Shown: positions 1 through 9,428 of the stretch, piece after piece
Layout: each line of letters opens with the position of its first letter
Position numbering within the stretch: the stretch's first letter is position 1
Assembly (NCBI GenBank): GCA_963791315.1
Contig: CAWBRQ010000011.1
Location: 73,903 to 137,902, forward strand
DNA from: JACCZX01 sp963791315
Lineage (GTDB): Bacteria; Pseudomonadota; Gammaproteobacteria; Burkholderiales; Burkholderiaceae_F
Length of the DNA stretch: 64,000 bases
Direction: 5' to 3'
Notes under the pieces: model-generated
Database searches by the model: none
Seen by the model: the letters and a program-made list of their open reading frames with translations, nothing else
Told to the model about the DNA's origin: nothing
Made by a program: the position numbers and the translations under genes

Positions 1-255
1 TTATCGGATATGGATGTGCCGACGCGGCAGTCGTATCTGATGGCAATCGTGCCGCCGCACGAGCGCGCCTGGGCGGCAGGCATTTCACAACTGGCGCGGG
101 CGGCCGGGCGCATGGTGGCGCCGATGCTTGCCGGTGCTGCGATGCAGGCGGGAGCACTCTGGTTTCCGCTCGCGGCCGGTGCTTCGATAAAGATCGTCTA
201 CGACCTGCTGCTTTGGCGCGGATTCCGGCGCATCAAGCCGCCGGAAGAGCAATGA
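1..255 (+). CDS. MFS transporter, C-terminal fragment
   Basis: The reading frame is open from the first base of the window to a TGA at 253-255, so only the last 84 or so residues of a larger protein are present. The stretch DVPTRQSYLMAIVPPHERA followed by two hydrophobic segments is typical of the last helices of major facilitator superfamily permeases, where a D-x-P-x-R-Q-S/A motif follows transmembrane helix 10. The substrate cannot be told from this piece. It converges on the O-methyltransferase gene, whose stop lies 3 bases away. Confidence 0.6.
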   Translation, partial: LSDMDVPTRQSYLMAIVPPHERAWAAGISQLARAAGRMVAPMLAGAAMQAGALWFPLAAGASIKIVYDLLLWRGFRRIKPPEEQ

Positions 256-258
256 ACG

Positions 259-927
259 TCAGCGCTTGCGCGCCAGCGTTAATCCATCGCCGATCGGCAG
301 CAACGAAATATCGACGCGCGAGTCGTCGTGCAGCTTCACGTTCAACGCCTGCAGCGCTGCGGTGTCGGGGTCTTTCTTCGGATCGACTGGTTCTGCCACG
401 CGGCCGCTCCACAGCGTGTTGTCGATCGCGATCAAGCCACCGGCTCGGATCAGTCGCAGGCAGCGCTCGTAATAGCCGTCGTAGTTGGACTTGTCGGCAT
501 CGATGAACGCGAAGTCGTAGCGGCCTGCTTCACCCGCAGCGAGCCGGGCGTCGAGCGTTGTCAGCGCCGGTTCAAGTACCAGATCGATCTTGTCCGCAAC
601 GCCGGCCCGTTTCCAGTAAGGCTTGCCCACTTGCGTGTATTCATCGCTGACGTCACACGCGAGCACGTGGCCGTCGTCGGGTAATGCGAGCGCAACGGCC
701 AACGCGCTGTAGCCGGTGAACACTCCGACTTCGATCGTGCGCCGCGCGCCGATCAGCTTGACCAACAGGGCCAAGAGCTGCCCTTGCTCGGGCGAGATCT
801 GCATCCGAGCATGCGGATGGTCGCGCGTTTCCGCGCGCAACTCGGCCAGTGCCGGGTGCTCGCGCAGCGAAGCGTCGAGCACGTAGTCATACAGCCGATC
901 GTCGAGATTGAGCGTGCGGCGCGACAT
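259..927 (-). CDS. SAM-dependent O-methyltransferase, caffeoyl-CoA OMT family
   Basis: A 222-residue protein of the usual length for bacterial members of the class I (caffeoyl-CoA-type, COG4122) O-methyltransferases. The SAM-binding motif I is visible as IEVGVFTGYSALAVALALP. It is followed by an acidic motif (LACDVSDEYTQVGKPYW), the metal-binding AFIDADKSNYDGYYERCL segment, and IAIDNTLWSGRV. These mark a divalent-metal-dependent enzyme that methylates a phenolic or catechol-like hydroxyl; the natural acceptor is unknown. The ATG shares one base with the TGA of the upstream HicA-like gene, so the two are probably co-transcribed. Confidence 0.85.
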   Translation of the reverse strand: MSRRTLNLDDRLYDYVLDASLREHPALAELRAETRDHPHARMQISPEQGQLLALLVKLIGARRTIEVGVFTGYSALAVALALPDDGHVLACDVSDEYTQVGKPYWKRAGVADKIDLVLEPALTTLDARLAAGEAGRYDFAFIDADKSNYDGYYERCLRLIRAGGLIAIDNTLWSGRVAEPVDPKKDPDTAALQALNVKLHDDSRVDISLLPIGDGLTLARKR

Positions 928-1211
928 CAGTCAGTGCGACCCGCTTCGTATTGCGCCGGGGTCGCGCCGCCACGCGTCAGCAGGTCCCGTAGCGACTGCA
1001 CAGAGTGACGGTCCATCGTGTTTCCGCCGTGGTGCGGCCGATGCAAGACGCCCTCAGCTTCGTTCAGCTTGACTCGCATTCGTGCGCCGGCCACCGACTC
1101 CATCTGTGCACCGAGATGCTTGAGCAGCGACTCGACCTCACGGAACGACAGCTTGGTGTTAACCGGGTCCTGAAATATTTCGCGCAGCAGGTTGACGTGC
1201 TTCTTACTCAT
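927..1211 (-). CDS. HicA-like small protein (orphan)
   Basis: A 94-residue basic protein starting MSKKHVNLLREIFQDPV. Its layout (a helix, then FREVESLLKHLGAQ, a small beta-sheet, then LHRPHHGGNTMD and a C-terminal helix) resembles the HicA-like dsRBD fold, in which a conserved His in the HRPHH region is the catalytic residue of HicA mRNA interferases. No HicB antitoxin gene lies on either side. The downstream partner is instead the O-methyltransferase, whose start overlaps the TGA here by one base. Stand-alone proteins of this type are common, and toxicity should not be assumed. An in-frame upstream extension exists, but its content has no recognisable homology. Confidence 0.6.
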   Translation of the reverse strand: MSKKHVNLLREIFQDPVNTKLSFREVESLLKHLGAQMESVAGARMRVKLNEAEGVLHRPHHGGNTMDRHSVQSLRDLLTRGGATPAQYEAGRTD

Positions 1212-1292
1212 GGGACTGGATAGATGACATGACGTCGATTCAGGTGCGATCGTACCTGCACCGGGCATGGAGCTTGATGTAGTGCACGGGAA

Positions 1293-2189
1293 ATGACTTC
1301 TGCAATTCGAATCGGTGTATCCGGGTGGCGTTACCCGCCGTGGCGTGGCGCATTTTATCCGGACGGTTTGCGCCAGGCCGACGAGTTGACCTACGCGTCG
1401 CAGAGACTGCCGACGGTGGAGATCAACGGATCGTTCTACTCGCTGCAAGCACCGTCAAGCTACGCGGCGTGGTACGCAGCGACGCCGCCGGGATTTGTGT
1501 TCGGCGTCAAGGGCGGACGCTTTATCACTCACATGAAGCGGTTGCGAGATATCGACAAGCCGCTCGCGAACTTTTTCGCTTCAGGAATTTTCAGATTGAA
1601 GGAGAAACTCGGGCCGCTGCTGTGGCAATTTCCACCGAACATGAAGTACGAGCCGCAGCTGTTTGCCGATTTCATCGGCAAGCTGCCTCAGGATACGAGT
1701 GCTGCGCTACGGCTGGCGCGACGACGAGACGCACGCATGACGGGGCGCGCGGCGCTGAGTATCGATGCGGTGCGACCGATGCGGCACGCGATTGAGATTC
1801 GCAACGAGACCTTCCTCGATCCCGGCTTTATTACGCTGCTGCGGCGACACAACGTAGCGCTTGTAGTTGCCGATACCGGCCAGCGATGGCCGCAGCCGCA
1901 CGACATCACAGCGGACTTCCTTTATCTGCGATTGCATGGCGCGACCGAGTTGTATCGAAGTCGGTACAGCGAGGCGGAGTTGCGCTGCTGGGCCGATCGA
2001 TTGCGTGCCTGGTAGGCCGGCGATCAGCCGACTGATGGCAAGCTTGTGATGCCGAACGCAAAGATTTCGTGTACGCCGCGCGACGTTTTTTGTTATTTCG
2101 ATAACACCGATAAGCTGCACGCGCCGGCGAACGCGCGTCGACTAATGCAGATGCTCGACGTCAGGTGGGCACCTGCTATTCCTGATTGA
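1293..2189 (+). CDS. DUF72 family protein interrupted by an in-frame TAG
   Basis: The protein begins MTSAIRIGVSGWRYPPWRG, the signature start of DUF72 (YecE-like) TIM-barrel proteins, and continues with LPTVEINGSFYSL and a VFGVKGGRFITHMKRL segment. Translation stops at a TAG at 2013-2015 after 240 residues. The same frame then stays open for another 57 codons to the TGA at 2187-2189 and encodes a typical DUF72 C-terminus (DVFCYFDNTDKLHAPANA). So the sequence shows a nonsense codon rather than a frameshift. It may be a real inactivating mutation or a base error. Function of the family is not firmly established. Confidence 0.75.
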
Positions 2190-2221
2190 GGGAGCGGGCG
2201 CGCACGCTGGCGCACTAAGCG

Positions 2222-2881
2222 CTACCGCTGCTGATACGGCGGCGGCGGTGCGTTTGGAGGCGGTACCGCGAAGTTGGGCGGCGGGGTATTCGGCGGCGGG
2301 ATCGCTGCGTTCGGTGGTGGAGCGTTCGGTGGCGGGATCGCTGCGTTCGGTGGGGGAGCATTCGGTGGCGGAATTGCGGCATTCCGCGGTGGAGCGCCGA
2401 CGTAAGGAGCTGGCGCCGGATAGGCACTGACCTGACGCATCGGGCGCGCGTAGCTCGCGGGCATCGGTACCTTGTGCCCAAGTGAATACATGCACTGGTA
2501 GTAATTGCTGTCGAGCCGCTGCTGGGAGGTGTAGGACGCGGCTTGCGCATTGCCGGCACCGACCGCGCCACCGGTGAACAACCCAAGTCCCGCTCCGACC
2601 CGGGCTCCCTCGCCGCCGCCGAGTATTCCACCGACTGCTGCACCGAGGATCGTTCCCACAACGGCACTTCCTACGGCCGCGTCGGCCGCTGCTTCATTTG
2701 GCGTGATTCCGGTCGCCTGGATCGCATGCTGGCGGCACGACGCATCGTCGAATTGAAACTGGTCGACGCTTTTACGACTCCCGGGCATCGCGCTGTAAGT
2801 CGGGCCGGTTGGTACCGTGACACAACCCGTCAGAGCCGCCACGGCCCCGATCAGAATCAGTCTGGATGAAGTAATGCTCAT
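2222..2881 (-). CDS. Glycine-zipper lipoprotein with proline-rich tandem tail
   Basis: A 219-residue lipoprotein. The chosen start MSITSSRLILIGAVAALTGC gives a short signal peptide with a lipobox ending at Cys20; an upstream extension of the frame runs into the neighbouring gene and is rejected. After a small cysteine-containing region comes a glycine-zipper segment (about residues 60-110, many G-x-x-x-G steps such as GTILGAAVGGILGGGEG), as in outer-membrane-associated zipper proteins. The last 70 residues are Pro/Asn-rich with repeats of the type NAAIPPPNAPPP. The start overlaps the stop of the upstream secreted protein gene by 4 bases, so they form an operon. Function unknown; an envelope role is likely. 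Confidence 0.7.
   Translation of the reverse strand: MSITSSRLILIGAVAALTGCVTVPTGPTYSAMPGSRKSVDQFQFDDASCRQHAIQATGITPNEAAADAAVGSAVVGTILGAAVGGILGGGEGARVGAGLGLFTGGAVGAGNAQAASYTSQQRLDSNYYQCMYSLGHKVPMPASYARPMRQVSAYPAPAPYVGAPPRNAAIPPPNAPPPNAAIPPPNAPPPNAAIPPPNTPPPNFAVPPPNAPPPPYQQR
2289..2396 (+). repeat. 36-bp tandem repeat, three copies, within the lipoprotein gene
   Basis: Three adjacent 36-base units (2289-2324, 2325-2360, 2361-2396) encode on the minus strand a 12-residue motif of the form NAAIPPPNAPPP. Units 1 and 2 are nearly identical; unit 3 has diverged. Such in-frame repeats can change copy number by slippage without breaking the frame. Confidence 0.85.
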
Positions 2882-3336
2882 CGGGCGCCTTGCGGTTGAG
2901 GAGCAACGCGTTGCCAACCCTCGGAGCACGTGCTCACGTAAGGGTAATAGCCTTGAGAACTGGCGCACCAGTACCACCATTGCTGCGCGTTCGGATTCGG
3001 ATTCGATGCTGGCGGGGGTACCGGCGTTGCTGAAGACTGTTCGCCTTCGACCCAAACGCGCGCTTCGGGGGCATACGCGACTGCCGGCCCATACGAGTAC
3101 CCGGGCCAATAGCCAGCACCCCAGTAGCCAGGACCCCAGTAGCCAGGACCCCAATAGCCGGGTCCCCAAAAGGGTCCGCCCCAGAAGCCGAATGAAAAAT
3201 GGCCGCCATTGTGATAGTGACCACCATGGCCATAGCCATAACCATAACGGCCACCGCCTGCGGATGCGGATTGGGAGACAGCCATCAAGCCAAGTGCGAC
3301 TGCGGCGGCAGCTATGAGCGTCCTAAGCGGTGTCAT
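2878..3336 (-). CDS. Secreted Gly/Trp/Tyr-rich repeat protein
   Basis: A 152-residue protein. I start it at the ATG at 3336, preceded by GGGGAAAC, rather than at the TTG four codons upstream. The first 26 residues form a signal peptide ending SQSASA. The mature part opens with a Gly/Tyr/His-rich stretch, then four GPGYW-type pentapeptides, a Pro/Asn linker, and a compact C-terminal segment with two cysteines (WYWCASSQGYYPYVSTCSEG). That C-terminal segment is a recurring small domain in secreted proteobacterial proteins of unknown function. It precedes the glycine-zipper lipoprotein in the same operon (TGA/ATG overlap). Confidence 0.7.
   Translation of the reverse strand: MTPLRTLIAAAAVALGLMAVSQSASAGGGRYGYGYGHGGHYHNGGHFSFGFWGGPFWGPGYWGPGYWGPGYWGAGYWPGYSYGPAVAYAPEARVWVEGEQSSATPVPPPASNPNPNAQQWWYWCASSQGYYPYVSTCSEGWQRVAPQPQGAR
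3106..3165 (+). repeat. 15-bp tandem repeat, four copies
   Basis: Four 15-base units beginning at 3106, 3121, 3136 and 3151 (consensus CCAGTAGCCAGGACC) encode the GPGYW pentapeptides of the minus-strand secreted protein. The middle two copies are identical. Confidence 0.85.
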
Positions 3337-3581
3337 TTGTTTCCCCAAGCGTGCATCTGTCAGCTATGACTCAACGGCTGAATGCTAGTTCGCGCCGACC
3401 GAAAAAGCCGTAGCAAAATGTAACGAATACGCTGGGGTGAACCCTCTAATAGGCCGGGTTGGTGGCTGCTTTCGCCTCGATCCGAGCTTTTGAGGTTTGC
3501 AGCTCCACCATGTTGCTGCGGCTACGGCTTTCCCAGCGCATCGATGCCCGGTCGCGCGCAGCCAAAACGCCTGTAGCGTGG

Positions 3582-3902
3582 CTAATGCTTCCAGGGAATG
3601 TAGTCGCGCAAATCGCTCGGAAGGTAGTCGCGTAAATTGCTCAGAACGTTGCGACGGTCCCGCAGCACATAAACGGCGATCAACGCCACAACGGCTGCGC
3701 TTCCGAGTGCGATCAATGACGGTCTCGCTTGGCGCAAACGACGCTTCCAGATTTCGCGTGAGCGATTCTGTTCGAGAAGCACCGGCTCCAGGCTTGCCTC
3801 GTACGCCGGCGAAATCGGATCACTGGCCGGAAAACTTTCCGCGATTGCCTGATCGAGCAGTCGTTCGTGGTGTTCCGGGTTCTTGGTGGTGGTGATTGCC
3901 AT
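3582..3902 (-). CDS. Small single-span membrane protein, ESFPASDP motif
   Basis: A 106-residue protein with a hydrophilic N-terminal half carrying LLDQAIAESFPASDPISPA, a short motif found in many small uncharacterised proteins of Proteobacteria. One transmembrane helix follows (about residues 63-82, SLIALGSAAVVALIAVYVL), then a short basic tail. Upstream on the minus strand nothing else shares the transcript. The 3349-3581 interval between this gene and the secreted protein holds no recognisable gene. Function unknown. Confidence 0.55.
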   Translation of the reverse strand: MAITTTKNPEHHERLLDQAIAESFPASDPISPAYEASLEPVLLEQNRSREIWKRRLRQARPSLIALGSAAVVALIAVYVLRDRRNVLSNLRDYLPSDLRDYIPWKH

Positions 3903-4039
3903 GGGATTCTCCCGTTGAAATTTTGGCGCGTTTCCTGATCTCTGAGGCGGCGCGAGTATTCAGTAAAAGCAAGCTCTGTGCCGTCAGCGGCTCACCAAGG
4001 CAGCGCGATGTGACGCTCTTGGTCGGCTATCCTAAGCCG

Positions 4040-4561
4040 ATGGTCCGAACGACCCTGAGCGATCTAATCTCCCAAGTTGGCTCGGAGATTGGAGTCAGTG
4101 AGTGGTTTGAGATGACGCAGGGCGTCATCGACGGCTTTGCCCGTGCCACGGGGGATATGCAATGGATTCACGTCGACACTGAGCGTGCAGCGCGCGAGTC
4201 GCCATTTAAGTCGCACGACCGAACAGGCTGCACCGTAGCGCATGGATTTCTGACGTTATCGCTGCTGTCGCAGTGGATGGACAGCACGGTCGTAATTACC
4301 GATCGAGGCGCCGGCATCAATGCAGGCTTCAACAAAGTTCGATTTACTGGCCCCGTTCTGGTAGGAAGCCGGATCCGCGCCCGCTTCGTGCTTGCATCAA
4401 GCGAGCCGATTTCTGGCGGCGCAAAGCTGGTATGGAAAGTCCGCGTTGAGCGCGAAGGTCAAACTGGGCCAGTGCTGACTGCCGAGTGGCTGACTCGTGT
4501 CGTAGCGGTGTCCGATGCCGATCAGCGCGCTTCGCGCTCACCCAGCGTGTCCTCGACGTAA
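4040..4561 (+). CDS. MaoC-like dehydratase / enoyl-CoA hydratase
   Basis: A 173-residue hot-dog-fold protein. I start it at the ATG at 4040 (MVRTTLSDLISQVGSEIGVS), where homology begins; the open frame extends about 48 codons further upstream without recognisable content. Family marks are WFEMTQGVIDGFARATGD with the catalytic-type Asp/His pair in WIHVD, and the hydratase motif TVAHGFLTLSLLSQWMD. Between SPF and the AHGF motif there are a few more residues than I expect for this family (KSHDRTGCT), so the active-site loop deserves a check. Likely substrate: a medium-chain enoyl-CoA or related thioester. Confidence 0.75.
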   Translation: MVRTTLSDLISQVGSEIGVSEWFEMTQGVIDGFARATGDMQWIHVDTERAARESPFKSHDRTGCTVAHGFLTLSLLSQWMDSTVVITDRGAGINAGFNKVRFTGPVLVGSRIRARFVLASSEPISGGAKLVWKVRVEREGQTGPVLTAEWLTRVVAVSDADQRASRSPSVSST

Positions 4562-4596
4562 ACGACTGAGGCGTGGGCTGTACTCATCGTGGCTGA

Positions 4597-6425
4597 CTAT
4601 AGGAGATCGACCCGCGAGCGCGCTTCGAGCGCTGACCATTGCTCGAACTTGACTGCGATCTGGTGCTCGATCTCTTCGATCCGAAGCCGGTCCGATTTGG
4701 CCTGACCCGCATGTTCGCGGTGATAGTCAGTGCGACTCATGCGCTCGCTGATCGTTCGCTGCTCATTTTCAAGGGCTTCAATGGTTGCGGGCAATGTGCT
4801 GAGCTCGCGCTGCTCCTTGTACGACAGCTTGACGCGCGGCGCGCGAGTTGCCGCGGCTTTAGCGGGAACGTCCGTCTTACTCGAAGCGTCCGCGCGATCG
4901 CGAACAGGCCGCTGCAGCAGCCAGTCCGAATACCCGCCCACGTACTCGCGCCACACGCCGTTGCCCTCGGCGACCAGCGTCTGGGTGACGACGTTATCGA
5001 GAAAGGCGCGGTCGTGACTGACCAGCAGCAACGTGCCGTCGTATTGCTGCAGCGTCGCTTCGAGCAGCTCGAGCGACTCGATATCGAGATCATTGGTCGG
5101 CTCGTCGAGCACCAGCAGGTTCGCTGGCTGCGCGAACAAGCGGGCGAGCAGCAATCGGTTGCGTTCTCCGCCGGACAAGGTCTTGATCGGCGCTTCGGCG
5201 CGTTGTGGCGGGAATAAGAAGTCGCCGAGGTAGGTCATCACATGCTTGCGCTCGGCACCGATTTCGATCCAGTCGGACCCCGGGCTGATCGTTTCGATCA
5301 ACGTCTTGTCGGGGTCAAGCGCGGCGCGCATCTGATCAAAGTAGGCCGCGCTCACTTTGGTGCCGATTCGTACCGTGCCGCTATCAGGTGGCAGCGTGCC
5401 CAGCATCAATCGCAAAAGTGTCGTTTTGCCCGCACCGTTAGGTCCGATCAGCCCGATGCGGTCACCGCGCAGGATCCGCATTGAAAATTTGTCCGCGATA
5501 AGCGTTGCGCCGAACTGCTTGGTGACATCGGTCAGCTCTGTGACCAACTTGCCCGAGCGCTCGCCGGCATCGACGGCGAGTTTCACGCGGCCGATGTTTT
5601 CGCGGCGTGCCGCGCGCGCACGCCGTAACTGTTCAAGCCGCTCGACTCGCCCCGCGTTGCGCGTGCGTCTTGCTTCGATGCCACGTCGAATCCATGCCTC
5701 TTCCTGCTGCCAGAACTTGTCGAACTTGCGGGCTGCGGTCTGCTCGGCCGCCAGCTCGACTGCGCGCCTGGCTTCCCACGCACTGTAGTTGCCCGGGTAC
5801 GAGCGCAATAAGCCCACGGTCGAGTTCGACGATGCGTGTGGTCGACTCGATCGAGGAACGCACGGTCGTGCGTAATGACGATCATCGTCTGCTTTGCCAA
5901 CAACTCCTCGAGCAGCGTGATGCCGTCAATATCCAAATGATTGGTCGGCTCGTCGAGCAACATTAAGTCTGGCGCAAGTGCAAACGCCAAGGCCAGAGCG
6001 CCGCGCTTGCGCTCACCTCCGGACAGCCCAGCGGGATCGGCGGCCTCATCGAGCCCGAGCCGATGCATGTATTCGATCAGTCGGGCTTCAATGCGCCAGC
6101 GCTCGCGATCGTCGTGCGCCGCTGTGTGGGTGTCAGCATGCGCATCCAACGCGCCGCGCAGCGCGAGGCTCGCGCGCAGCGTCGGCGCGCTGGGCAACGC
6201 AGGCTCCTGTTCGACTATCGCGATCGACAGCCCGTCCCTTTTCTTGATCTCGCCGTCGTCGAGTTCGAGCCGTCCTGCGATGGCATTCAACAAAGAGCTC
6301 TTGCCGGTGCCGTTACGTCCGATCAATCCAATACGATCGCCGACGTTTACCGTCAGCGATGCGCGGTCGAGCAACGGATGCAGGCCGAACGCGAGTTCGG
6401 CATCGAGAATCGTCAGTAGGGACAT
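4597..6425 (-). CDS. uup: ABC-F ATPase, Uup type (frameshifted)
   Basis: Two ATP-binding cassettes in one soluble protein of about 609 residues, typical of the translation-associated ABC-F family. Domain 1: Walker A GLIGRNGTGKSS, signature LSGGERKRGALA, Walker B LMLLDEPTNHLD. Domain 2: GLIGPNGAGKTT, signature LSGGERNRLLLA, LLVLDEPTNDLD. A C-terminal coiled coil follows (residues from KLSYKEQRELSTLP to the end), as in Uup, which binds branched DNA and helps ribosome function. The frame changes twice, near 5845 and near 5820, just after HDRAFLDR; the linking peptide TTRIVELDRGL is in the third frame. An indel in a GGG run explains the second break. No transmembrane segments. Confidence 0.85.
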
Positions 6426-6435
6426 CGGTGCTCTG

Positions 6436-7360
6436 TCAATGCACGGCGGAGGGCCGCGCCGAGCTGATCAGGAGAATGCCCGCGCCTGCACACAAGAGCG
6501 CCGCTGCTTGCAGCCAGCTGAACGCTTCGCCGAGGAAGAAAATGCCCACCAGTGTGGCGGCGATCGGCAGCGCCACTGTGAAGACGCCGGCGTGACTCGC
6601 AGCGACGTTCTTAAGGCCAGCCACCCACATCCACACGGCAAACAAGCTCGCCGCTAGCGAATAAAAGATGAGCAGCAGCCATAGGCCGGCGGTCAATGAC
6701 CCGACATCAAACGAAGCGAGCTGCCACAGGCCCAGCGGAGCGATCAATAGCAACCCCAACAAGTTGATGAGCGCCGAAACGCGCAGCGGTGAACGGGTTG
6801 CCGACAGCCGCTTCGAGATGATCACGTAGATTGCTTCACACACCACGGCTCCGAACAGCAGCAGGTTGCCAAGCAGCATGCGTCAGCGCCGAGCCAGGCT
6901 CAGCCGGCGTCTCGGAGCCTCTGGCCAGCTGCAATAACACGATGCCGGTCACGGCCAGCGCGATCGCGATCCACACCCGCGGCGTCAGCGTTTCACGCAG
7001 GAACCAGCGCGACAACAACGCCACGACTGCCGGTAGGGTAGCGAGAGTGACGCCGGCTGCAGTGGCAGTGGTCAGCGCGATGCCGCTCAGCATGCAGATC
7101 GAGAAGAGGAAGTTTCCGAAAAAGGAAAGCAAGAAGAACAGCCGCCGCTCAGTGCGCGTCAGCGGCGCTTCTCCCTCTGACCGAAACGTCCAGGGCAGCA
7201 TTGCGACGGAGGCGATGGCAAAGCGCAGGAACGCAAGTGCAAACACCGGAACGACGGCGACCAGCGGCTTGGACAACGCAACGTACGTGCCGACCAGTGC
7301 CATCGACGCCGTCAACAGCAGGTACGAGAACAACTTTGAAGATGGTGCAGGGGTGTTCAT
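6436..7360 (-). CDS. EamA/DMT-family transporter (frameshifted)
   Basis: Two EamA repeats, about ten transmembrane helices, roughly 308 residues in total, the usual size of drug/metabolite transporter family exporters. The first half runs from MNTPAPSSKLFSYLLLTASM to about 6880, and the second half continues in another frame from MLLGNLLLFGAVVCEAIYVI. A single indel around 6875-6885 therefore splits a normal gene. The substrate is unknown; related proteins export amino acids or metabolites. It lies 10 bases upstream of uup on the same strand. Confidence 0.75.
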
Positions 7361-7474
7361 CAGGGCGGCGACAATACCCGACGCCCGCAGTGGCCGAATA
7401 TGTATATGCCGACGGACTTCTTACTGCCGCCACAGCGTGTTTATGATGATTGCCCGTCTTTTCGTAGATGACCC

Positions 7475-8071
7475 GTGAAAGCCATTGGCTCTCTAATCGC
7501 AGGTGCGCTCTTCGCGCTGCTCGCATCGAGTCCTCATGGTGCCGCCGCGCAGAAGCTCGATGCATCGCGTGTCCCGGAGGAAATGCGCACGCAGCAGGGT
7601 CTGTATCTGTTGCCGGTACAGGCACACCAATTTGTGCGTGCGCAGAAAGGCAAGGTGCTGTTCATCGATGTTCGTACGCGTGCCGAGGCGCAGTTTATGG
7701 GCATGGCAACACCGGTCGACGCGTTGGTGCCGTATGTTGAGTTCCAGGAATTCATGACCGACTGGGATGAGACTCGCGGCTTCTACAGGCTCGAACCGTT
7801 CAGCGACTTTGTTCCGGAAGTTGGACGTCGCCTGCAAGCGAAAGGCTTGAGCAAGAGCGATCCGGTGGTGCTCATCTGTCGCGCCGGCGAACGCAGCTCG
7901 CGCGCGGCCAACTTACTCGCCGACTCGGGCTACACACGCGTTTACACGGTCGTGTATGGCTTTGAAGGTGAGTTGTCCGATAAAGGTCGCCGCAACGTCA
8001 ACGGTTGGAAGAACGCCAACTTGCCCTGGAGCTTCGAGCTCGACAAGGCCAAGATGTATTTTCCGCGCTAA
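7475..8071 (+). CDS. Periplasmic rhodanese-domain protein
   Basis: A 198-residue protein starting at a GTG (read as Met) with a signal peptide of about 25 residues (IGSLIAGALFALLASSPHGAAA). One rhodanese domain follows, with VLFIDVRTRAEAQFMGMA and an active-site loop CRAGERSS around the catalytic cysteine, then a short tail ending in AKMYFPR. Such proteins carry persulfide sulfur on the Cys. The physiological partner is not indicated by the neighbours. It is convergent with nothing and is followed 88 bases later by the HlyD-type gene, with no strong sign that they share a transcript. Confidence 0.75.
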   Translation: MKAIGSLIAGALFALLASSPHGAAAQKLDASRVPEEMRTQQGLYLLPVQAHQFVRAQKGKVLFIDVRTRAEAQFMGMATPVDALVPYVEFQEFMTDWDETRGFYRLEPFSDFVPEVGRRLQAKGLSKSDPVVLICRAGERSSRAANLLADSGYTRVYTVVYGFEGELSDKGRRNVNGWKNANLPWSFELDKAKMYFPR

Positions 8072-8159
8072 GCGCGGGTGACCGAGGCGGATGTACGCGA
8101 CGTCTGAATCTTCGGAGTAGTTTGCACTAGCTGACTCCACCGCCATAATCCCGGTCGCA

Positions 8160-9412
8160 ATGGCGACCAAGCTCTTCCGGCAGCAGGCAATCGACGCGCA
8201 GCGAGAGAAGCTGCTGGGCGAAGTGTCGCTGGCACGCACGGTTCCGATGTGGGGATACACGCTGCTCGCCGTCACCTTTGCGATCGGACTGGTTGCATTC
8301 TCGATCTGGGGCGAGTACGCGCGCCGCGAGCGTGTCGATGGATTTCTCGCGCTCGACTCCGGAGCAGCGCGCCTGCTGGCACCACAGGCGGGCACGATCG
8401 TTGAGATCCTTGCGAAGGAAGGCCAGGAGGTCGCTCTTGGGCAGGCGCTGATCCGCCTGTCATTCGAACGCGTCACTGCATCGGGCGTGACCTCGGGCGA
8501 GCTGGTGCAGCGCGAGATCGGCGATCGCATCAACGGGCTGGAGCGCGAGCAGCAACAGGTGCGATTGCTCGGCAGACAACAAGCCGAGATCCTGCGGCGC
8601 AAGATGGACGATCTGCAGCACGAGCTCGCGCAGTCCGATCTCGAGATCAGAGCCCAGCAAACGCGTTTGGCGTCATCTCGCAACGAGTATCAGCGCGCCG
8701 AAGATCTGTACAAGGACAAGTTTTACTCGGAGAGCAAGCTGATCGAGTTTCGCAATAACGTGCTCGACCAGCAGGTGAAACTCGAAGGACTGAAGCGCCA
8801 GCGCGCGAGTGTCGAGCGCGAACTGTCATCAACCCGCTCCGAACTGCCACTGATAGAAACCAAGGTCGGCTCGCAGATCGATCAGCTCAAGCGCCAGATG
8901 AGCGAGTTGCAGCAGGGCAGCGTGCAGGAGGCGGCCAAGCGCGAGCACGTCATCCGTGCACCGATCGCCGGCGTGTTTACGAACATTGCCGCCAATAGCG
9001 GCGAGGCGGTTGCCGATGAGGCGCCGCTGGCGATGGTAGTGCCGAAGGGTGGTGGCCTGCATGCGCAACTGTTGGTGCCAACACGCGCGATCGGATTCGT
9101 GCAGCCCGGTCAAGACCGTTGTACTGCGCTACGACGCTTTTCCTTTCCAGCGCTTTGGGCAATACCGCGGCACGGTTGAGCGCGTCAGCAGCACAGTGTG
9201 GTCGCCCGGCGAAAAAGTCGGTCCGATGACGGTACGCGAGCCGGTGTACCGAGTCGACGTAAAGCTCGATTCTCAGAGTGTCGCGTCGGGCTCGACAGAC
9301 ACTGGCGCTGCGACCCGGCATGTCGGTCAACGCCGACATCCTGCAGGAGAAGCGCAAGGTGTGGGAGTGGGTGTTCGAACCAGTCCTGTCGCTCAAGGAG
9401 AGGTTCAGCTGA
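8160..9412 (+). CDS. HlyD-family periplasmic adaptor of a peptide exporter (frameshifted)
   Basis: About 417 residues: a cytoplasmic N-terminus, one membrane anchor (about residues 30-50), a lipoyl-type half motif, a long coiled coil rich in Glu/Gln/Arg (about residues 110-270), the second lipoyl half (RAPIAGVFTNIAANSGE) and a beta-barrel. This is the layout of CvaA/HlyD adaptors that bridge an inner-membrane exporter to a TolC-type channel. The frame breaks near 9111, after FVQPGQ, where TVVLRYDAFPFQRFGQY continues in the next frame. It breaks again near 9300, after which LRPGMSVNADILQEKRKVW leads to the TGA at 9410-9412. It lies 16 bases before the C39 exporter gene. Confidence 0.8.
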
Positions 9413-9428
9413 TGGAGGAGCTTGGTTA

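Noticed and set aside
2013..2015. TAG recoding (pyrrolysine or suppressor)
   Set aside because: TAG is used as a normal stop in other genes here and no recoding element is visible.
5941..6657. Plus-strand ORF of 238 codons across uup and the EamA gene
   Set aside because: Ser/Arg-rich shadow spanning two real genes on the other strand.
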